64,000 nt of DNA from Naganishia liquefaciens (lineage: Eukaryota > Basidiomycota > Tremellomycetes > Filobasidiales > Filobasidiaceae): positions 933,782-997,781 of the forward strand of contig BLZA01000023.1 in the NCBI GenBank assembly GCA_013423385.1, written 5' to 3'. Shown one piece after another: positions 57,379-64,000 of this stretch. The translations under genes and the position numbers were made by a program. The notes beneath the pieces were generated by a model. That model was given only the letters and a program-made list of their open reading frames with translations, had not been told where the DNA came from and searched no databases. Within the stretch, counting starts at the first letter, position 1, and each line of letters begins with the position of its first letter.

Positions 57379-58807
57379 ATGGCCTCGCAAAAGCTGCCCA
57401 TTTCCACCATGACCAAGGAAGCACAGATGGCTGTCCAAGCGGTCATTCGGGCTTGCCATCTGTAAGAAGGCTTCTGACCAGCCGACATTGAGTACTTATT
57501 ATCGATATACCAATAGTACAAAGTCTGTGCAAAACACCCTCACAGTGGATGAGTCAGTGACCAAACCCGACAAGAGCCCCGTCACCGGTGAGACGCTGTT
57601 TCTCGGAATGATATTGAATTCCAGACTGAATTTTGCTATCCTGTCTTTCAGTTGGAGACTTGGCCGCACAGTCACTCATTTCTCTACACCTTTTGGAAGC
57701 CTTCCCAGAGGACAAGATCGTTGGCGAAGAAGATACAACGGAGCTGAGACAAAACGAGGTTCTACGCAACAAGGTCGTACAACTCGTCAATGAAGGGTTC
57801 GCTAAAGGCCGCGCGGAAGAGGGCGCATGGGCAGAAGGAAAGACATGGTCGGAGGAGGAGTCAGTGGATCGACTTTGGAACAAAGGTCAATCCGGGTTGA
57901 CGGGTTTAATTCTTCTAGAATTCTTTCTGCCATTGACGCCGGCTCAGATGCGGGTGGCAGTAAGGGGAGACTGTGGACCATCGACCCTATCGATGGCACT
58001 CTCGGTTTCCTGCGAAAGGAACAGTATGCCGTCTGCTTAGCGCTTATAGTTGACGGGCAGGTCGAGCTCGGTCTGCTGGCATGTCCCAACTTGGGAACCA
58101 ACAGTTTCGATGACGCAAACAAAGGTGTGCTGTTTTTGGCAAGGAAGGGCGAGGGCAGTTGGTCGGTAGGTACACGACCCTCTGAAAGGTGATATAGCCC
58201 TGATTCCATGCACCTCTCTAGCGACCCATCGACGAAAGCACCTACAAAAAGTTGTCGCTTCCTGCCTCGATCCCTTCTTCCTCGATCCGTTTCCTGGAGT
58301 CGGTGGAATCGTCCCACTCGGCGCATGGCATTCAGGCAAAGATTGGGTCGCTTCTCGGCGTGCCGGATAATACCAGCCTGAGGATGGACAGCCAGGCCAA
58401 ATATGGGTGTCTCGGTCGAGGCGAAGGTGGCGCCTAGTGAGTCTGCACGGAACTCCCGGGCTCGATGAATACCGACAGCGTGCTCTTCATCAGCTTGCGA
58501 ATTCCCACGAAGTACATGGGCGGCAAGGTTTACGAAGAGAAGATCTGGGTAAAGTTGCATGCCGGAATACGCTATCGAGTCGTTCTGATTCATGCCTCAC
58601 TCATTGCAGGACCATGCTTCAGGTTCTCTACTAATCGCTGAATCCGGCGGTATCTGCACGGACATGCACGGTAAGCCCCTCGACTTTTCAAAGGGGCGGA
58701 CCCTCAAGGACAATGACGGCGTGGTTGCGGCTGGAAAGGATATGCATCCGAAAGTCCTAGACGCCGTCAAGCAGGCTGTAGCCGAAGCGCAAGCTGGCAA
58801 GTTGTAA
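57379..58807 (+). CDS. hal2: 3'(2'),5'-bisphosphate nucleotidase (Hal2/Met22)
   Basis: Seven exons: 57379-57461, 57517-57587, 57652-57859, 57919-58165, 58222-58436, 58494-58548, 58610-58807; 358 residues, the normal family length. It removes the 3' phosphate of PAP, a by-product of sulfate assimilation, and is the lithium/sodium-sensitive target for salt tolerance. Metal-binding motifs of the inositol phosphatase fold: TVGDLAAQ, VGEED (Glu-Glu), DPIDGT, and WDHASGSLLIAESGG. The family element DPIDGTKGFLR reads DPIDGTLGFLR here. The other active-site residues look intact. The exon 3/4 join (57859/57919, TWSEEEILSAIDAGS) is required by the family alignment. The ATG at 57379 gives the usual short N-terminus. 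Confidence 0.94.
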
Positions 58808-58963
58808 CCCCTGTCATGTCGAAGCTGAATAGTATAGCATCCAGCGAAGCAGATAAAAGTTACAAATTGATGCTTCTTTCTCGTCCTCACATATGCTATT
58901 AGTGTTGTCTATGATAGCCCAAGATGTGCTTTTTGATTCCTATGCTCTAATCCACGTGGAAGA

Positions 58964-61900
58964 TCAACCCGTTCGAGCCTTGCCAGCCGTGACAGACACG
59001 CTAGCAACTCCGCTCCCTGCAATGGCGCCAGCGACAGATCCATTCTGCTGAGCCGCTTCAGTCGTTTGCAGCTCCTTGGCCCGTCGAGCTTCTCGTCGTT
59101 CACGACCTCGGGTGACAAGCTCTGGTGCCTCTAGGTTGGCAAATAGATTCTTGCACACCTTCTGTACAACGTAGCAGAGGGCGAAGTCGGCGATCATGAC
59201 CAAGGTCAATTTGAGGCGGAACTATGGAGAACGTCAGCGTCACTTCTTCCTCAATTGGTCTGCGTTGTGCCTTACCGAGCTCGTCATCTTGAACAGCTGG
59301 AGCCAGTCATTGAGTTCCGGGATGAATTCGGTGGCTCCCGCAAAAGCGATAGCAGAGACTCCGAGAAGGCCATAGTACAAAGGCGGGTTTTCGGTGATTC
59401 CCTCGCGGAACGGTCGGCCCTGGAAATTGATCACGAAGGTGGATACCTGCTGGCTCAAACCCAAAAGATAGACAGCCGTATTGAGGAGAGACGGTGTGTA
59501 CTTCGCTTTGAGGTCCACGGCACCTCGGCTGCAGGAAAAGGGCAAGATGTAAGCGATATTAAGCTGATGGGAGACATTACATACTCGTGAAGAACTTTAG
59601 CCAGCTCAGTAATGTAGAACATGGACACCATATGAATGGCGAATTGCAAGAGAATAGAGAACAATACGTAGAATGACAGAATGGATGGCAAGGGGCGTTC
59701 TCGGGAGAGGCCTTGTACCGGCTTTGTGACAACGACTATTAGCTGATTGACGAAGGCGAGATCCGATGACCCATGACGCACCTTGGCTCGCGAGATGCAG
59801 TAGAAGCACACACTCATCAAGATACCGGTGATGGTGACCTGGTAATCACCAAATTTGATTCCATCGAGATATTGCACACTGAGTGAGTACGCAGTAATCA
59901 GGGCGTTGAGACCCAAGATGAGGTACATCTGAGTTGTGGCAACCAGCGTGCACCTTCCCTGGCGGATGATATTGGTGACTACGGCGATCCCAGAATCAGC
60001 AACTCCCAAAAGTAATGGCTTGATATAACCTACCAGCTGAAACATTGGAAAGCTTGGAAGTGAAGGGAGCTGCACATGAAGCATCACCCAACTTGATCTT
60101 CGGAGGCTCGTTCTCTTCATCCATTTCGGCAAGTTGATCAGTGATCTTGGCAAGGTTGAACTGGATGATTGAGGTGTGAGCCAAGAACCACGCAAAATGA
60201 CGCGAAAAACTTCTTACCTTCTCCATAGGGTTTTTCTTCTTTGCCTGATCATGCGATTGAGCCACAGCCAGTCGAGTTTCCTCCAGATCAGGATAAAGCG
60301 CTCGAAGCGCAGGCGGAACAGGCGGAGGAGGCTGATTGAAGCGGGCAGAAATCTTGCATTGCTGTTCGTAGACCTTCTTGAGTCGCTCATTCTTTTGATG
60401 TTCGGCAATCTTCTTGAGGTCTTCCTCACTGCCGTCCAAAAGAGCAACTCCGACGTGAGCCTGCTTTAGAGCTCCGACGTCGTTGGTGCCATCACCTGCC
60501 ATGAGCGTGACGTAACCGAGATTCTTGAGTGTAGCAAGAATAAATTCTTTCTGAACAGGAGAAACACGCGCGTAGACCCATGTATGCTGTACCAAATCGA
60601 TCCAAGACGGTCTGTGTTCGAAATTCTTCATGGCAACTCCTGTGATGCAGATATCGTAGTTTTGCAAAACTTCCTTGTCTAGCGGTTGCAAGGGATCGAC
60701 TGGAATGATCTTGGTTTCGTCAACATTCTTCCAGACAAGATCGTCATCGGCGGTAGCTCCCTCCTTGAGATCAAGAATCATGACCTCTCGATCAACGATC
60801 TCGACGTCTTTGGCGACGTGACAGGCTGTCAATGGGTTATCGCCAGTAATCATGACACAGCGATGCGAAGAATCGGCCAACATCTTGAGAGACTGAACGG
60901 CATCCGGCTTGAGGGGACAATGGAAGACAAGGAAACCAGCAAAGGTCAAGTCGCTTTCAACTTGATCTCGAGAGACATGCGAAATCTGTCCTTGTTCGAT
61001 TTTCATTACCTTCCAGCCCAAAGCGAGTACTCTGGATCCTCTTCGAGTAAAGTACTTGTATGTGTCATCGTATCCCTCGGGGAGTTGCGTGAACATCGAC
61101 TTAAGGGTCTCCGGAGCACCCTTGACGGACGCCAGAAGCCGCTTGCCCGATTTGTCTGTCGCGTACGACAAGGTTGACATACGCTTCATGGCAGATGAGA
61201 ACTGGAATCGGCGACGAACGTTGATCTGAGCTGAATAGGCAACATCCTTCGTCTTGGGGGAAATGTTGTCGCCCTTGGTCAATTGCCATTCGAGCGCATC
61301 AAGAGTCGTCCTCTCCATCGGGTCTCCGACAATCACGCCGTCTTCCAAGAGTACGAGAGCGTGAGCCGAAGCCAGAGTGAGCTTGGTCTCGTTGGGTGTC
61401 TCGGTGACGGGCGTCAAATTTCTGGAATTGAACCCGTCAAGACCGGCGACGCCTTCAACGACAAGATCCTCTCCCGTGATAGTTCCTGTCTTGTCGAAAC
61501 AGCAGACATCGATCTTTCCTGCCAGAGGGATCCTGAATGGCTCGGTACAGAATATGGCGAATTTGCTGAGAGCGACAAGGGAAGCGTTGACGGCCAGCGA
61601 CAACTCCATAGGCAATTCAGGAGGTACGACCGACGTGATGACGAGGACAACATCCAAGAGTAGTTTCCCCTTTTCCATGTCTTTCTTAAGTCCTTCAACC
61701 CAGACATAAGCACTTGCAGCAATGGCGAAGATCAAAAGGAAACCGATGAAGATGAAGCTTTCGAGATTGTTTGCGCTGACCCGCTCCGTCGAGAAGATCA
61801 TGGTTCGGACGAGTTGGCCTTGAGTCGTGCCGAAACCAGTTCGCAGAACGACTGCAAGACAGCCTTGATCGGGAGCTGGTAAGTAGGCACATGATGAGCC

Positions 61901-63343
61901 TTAGCAGGAAGAGTAGAGAGACGAAGAACACTTACTGCGAATGTTACCACCACCTTCGCCCTGAGTGACCTGTAAGGCCTTTGTACCACTGAAGATGACA
62001 TTGTTCCTGTCGCTGCCATTCATGTCCAAACGGTCTGACCCGTCTCGAAGCTCGACGGACTCCTTGAGAAGCGGTGTCGATTCTCCGGAAAGCATCGCCT
62101 CATTGACGATACATGTGCCACGCAAGAGTAAGAGATCACACGGGATACCAGAGTCAGGTTTTGTTCGAGCTGTTAGACGTCTGTCAGCATGGCAGATCTC
62201 GCGCGAAATTCATGGTATGAACGTACTGATGCTGACAAGATCTCCAGGTACCAAGGCGTCGGTCTGCACCTCCTGCCATTTGCCGTCACGGTAGGCTTGA
62301 ATGGGATACGGCTGGATTGACATGGTCCTGAACTCTGTCAAAGTTTTGACTCGCTGGGAGCAGAATATCAATACAGAGCAGTAACCAGCAACGCAAATCG
62401 ACTCACCTGGAAGACGACCGTGCACTCAAATACGACCAACATGAAGCCTGTGAAAAGACTGTAGTACCAGTATTCATCCAAGCACCATAGAGCTACGCAG
62501 AAGATCTGGAAGACGAAGAAGGGCGCGACCGCGTGTTCTGCGAACAGTTCCGTGAACTTGGGAATGGGAATATGACAGGCGTTGGGTCCGAATTCGGTAG
62601 TCAAATGAGGAACGGACACATCGGGCGACAGCGGAACTTTGGATGATCGCTGTACCGTAAGTAGACCGGTCGAGTTCTGGAAGACGGAGAGAGGCGGGCA
62701 AGCATCACAAGGATACGGCAAGGGTGTGAACTTCAATGATTTGGCTGCAAGTAACATACCGGGATGAGCTATCCGAAGGCTGGATATCTGGGTGCTTTGA
62801 GACTTACGATCATAGGTGTAAGTATCCTGCTGATATACGAAAGAATATACGATATCCCGAGCGGTTGCGTTGACCTTCTCGTTCTGGTCTGAAATGATAC
62901 CGTCCTGTCCAACAAGCTTTTTCTGCAGCTGGACAATCTCTCCCTTGCCCTTGTCTTTTTTGGGAATTACCCTGACTAGGGTTGCGGACTCGAGTGAATC
63001 GGCCTACAAAGTGGCAGCATGAGCACACGAACTCATATCAGTCATTGGGTGGGTACCATACCGAAGTGCATTCAAGCTTCGCGGCCGCTGCCTTGCTCCA
63101 CCGTGTTATCAGGAAGCTGAGAGCGTGAATTGCACCCAGTCCCACGCAATAGACAAACGTCCACTCTTCCGACTTGATGTACGTGTCATAGTCGTGATAG
63201 TAGGCGTAATAGAGTGCAGGATAGAAAATTGCCAGAAGAGTGTAGATCCGGAGGGAGAGGGGTCGAGGATTGTGTAATGATATGTGGGCGATTTCCGGAG
63301 AAACGATGCCCGGACGAGAACGAGACGGCGAATCCGTCGACAT
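58964..63343 (-). CDS. spf1: P5A-type ATPase Spf1 (ER transmembrane-helix dislocase)
   Basis: Eleven exons: 63062-63343, 62808-63003, 62407-62744, 62227-62353, 61936-62169, 60218-61875, 60034-60160, 59782-59978, 59585-59721, 59276-59528, 58964-59221; 1268 residues. Spf1 extracts mislocalised transmembrane helices from the ER membrane. The P5A signature PPELPMELSLAVN (helix 4) is present. Also visible are VNEAMLSGESTPL (actuator), CFDKTGTITGEDL (phosphorylated Asp), MLADSSHRCVMITGDN, and VTLMAGDGTNDVGALKQAHVG. After PFTSKLSNVSA come the last six helices. Intron 6 (60161-60217) is 57 bp with no stop, so retention would be in frame. The start at 63343 gives the normal family N-terminus; an in-frame ATG at 63430 would add 29 residues. 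The C-terminus is Ala/Gly-rich. Confidence 0.95.
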
Positions 63344-63862
63344 TTTTGGCGAGGAGAAGGGCAAGTCCAGGCCGAAAGATGAGGTGGATCTCAATGGGCC
63401 TTCTCGATGTGTGGCGATTGCCTTGCTCATGCAGTACACATACCTCCACGCTGGTCAGCCGCTGAGCTGTCGTTTCTCCAGAGCGGCAACCGACCTGCCA
63501 GCTGAGAGCGATCGCGACTGAGACAGAAATATTGGTCACGTAGTAGTCTCTTGGATTCGCGAAGCTAGCTAGCTGCCTTGCTTGTCTTCGTTCGCCTACA
63601 GTCCTTTCCATATCAGGCGTTCAGGCTCTCCCTCGGTCCCTTCGGACCCTTTCTTTTCAGCTACACGGTCTGCCGAATGCATCCACTCGTCCAATGTCAC
63701 TCGGGACTCAGCTAGCATAGTCGCCCGCCAGATCTCTTTTCGGTCACGCTTGAGTCGCGGGCCTGATGACTTGTAGGGCACTGCTGCAAACTCTACGGCT
63801 GTATCCGGCCGCATCAAATTGGTATATGCAATGTTACAGGCGCAGTCCTTATGCGATCACGT
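63344..63862. other. Promoter region of spf1
   Basis: About 520 bp between the flippase stop and the spf1 start, both on the minus strand. A 72-codon frame (63596-63814) is open here, but it has no recognisable domain and lies where the 5' UTR should be. Confidence 0.4.
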
Positions 63863-64000
63863 TTAATAGCCGGACGGGCGTTGGATGCTTGTATCGTAAG
63901 CTCTGATCAGCTTCTCCTGATCCTGGGTCTTGCTCTCAGTCTGACTGAAAGCAAATCCGCGTTGTCGACGCATGCGTTGCGTCGCTCGAACTTTCTTGAT
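63863..64000 (-). CDS. C-terminal fragment, probable P4-type flippase (Drs2/Dnf-like)
   Basis: The last 45 codons of a gene that enters from the right edge. The sequence QRMRRQRGFAFSQTE, then QEKLIRAYDTS and RPSGY before the stop, resembles the regulatory tail of Drs2-like phospholipid flippases (GFAFSQ...YDTT). In Drs2 this region is an autoinhibitory element relieved by PI4P (family knowledge). The assignment rests on a short tail only, so another protein sharing the motif cannot be excluded. Confidence 0.55.
   Translation of the reverse strand: MKKVRATQRMRRQRGFAFSQTESKTQDQEKLIRAYDTSIQRPSGY

Noticed and set aside
63596-63814. 72-codon frame between the flippase tail and spf1
   Set aside because: Starts about 50 bp after the flippase stop and lies in the expected 5' UTR of spf1; no recognisable motif. 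Could at most be an upstream ORF.

Overview
The window is nuclear DNA of a filamentous fungus, most likely a basidiomycete of the Agaricomycotina (inferred). Genes are packed on both strands and cut by many short introns, mostly 49-80 bp with GTRNGY...YAG ends. Several exons are tiny (14-34 nt). The proteins are standard fungal housekeeping families. I see no tRNA, rRNA or CRISPR, no transposon, and no virus-like or LTR element. All gene models below are mine, built by splicing so that reading frame and conserved motifs are kept. For almost every multi-exon gene the summed exon length is an exact multiple of three.

Layout. 1-7.6 kb is GC-rich: a GATA zinc-finger factor (-, cut by the window edge), AP endonuclease Apn1 (+), a short-chain dehydrogenase (-) and mitochondrial Tim54 (+). 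7.6-9.3 kb holds a decayed ABC-transporter C-terminus. 9.3-18.6 kb: a TPR/F-box/LRR protein (+), a peroxisomal fructosyl amino acid oxidase (-), a small Cys-rich unknown (+), the Rag GTPase Gtr1 (-) and an RS-rich nuclear protein (-). 18.9-27 kb: dihydrouridine synthase Dus1 (+), CCR4-NOT subunit Caf40 (-) and ornithine aminotransferase (-). 27-34.6 kb: endocytic adaptor Sla1 (-) and DEAH helicase Dhx35 (+). After a gene-poor stretch, 37.2-40.8 kb encodes a protein with five CCCH fingers (+). 41-48.5 kb: an amidase (-), a small unknown (-) and an M28-family membrane metallopeptidase (-). 49-58.8 kb: an RRM+YTH protein (-), an acidic protein with a short GQxxAxKAxxxAKEYE domain (+), a mitochondrial membrane protein (-) and Hal2/Met22 nucleotidase (+). 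59-64 kb: the P5A ATPase Spf1 (-), then the C-terminal end of what looks like a P4 flippase (-).

Most neighbours have no obvious shared pathway, as is usual in fungi. Five divergent pairs share short promoters of about 0.2-0.55 kb: GATA/Apn1, SDR/Tim54, RS-protein/Dus1, Sla1/Dhx35 and the mitochondrial protein/Hal2. RNA-related genes are frequent (Dus1, Caf40, Dhx35, RRM-YTH, CCCH protein, RS protein), but nothing shows that they form a system.

The most unusual things are: (1) the five-finger CCCH gene, where every finger is preceded by a phase-1 intron in the codon exactly three residues before the first cysteine, and two fingers use 14-nt microexons of identical design; (2) four independent GC-AG introns, all with GCAAGT donors and all required by reading frame; (3) a YTH domain split by an insertion of about 240 residues; (4) an exact 63-bp in-frame tandem duplication; (5) substitutions in usually invariant motifs of the SDR and of Hal2.
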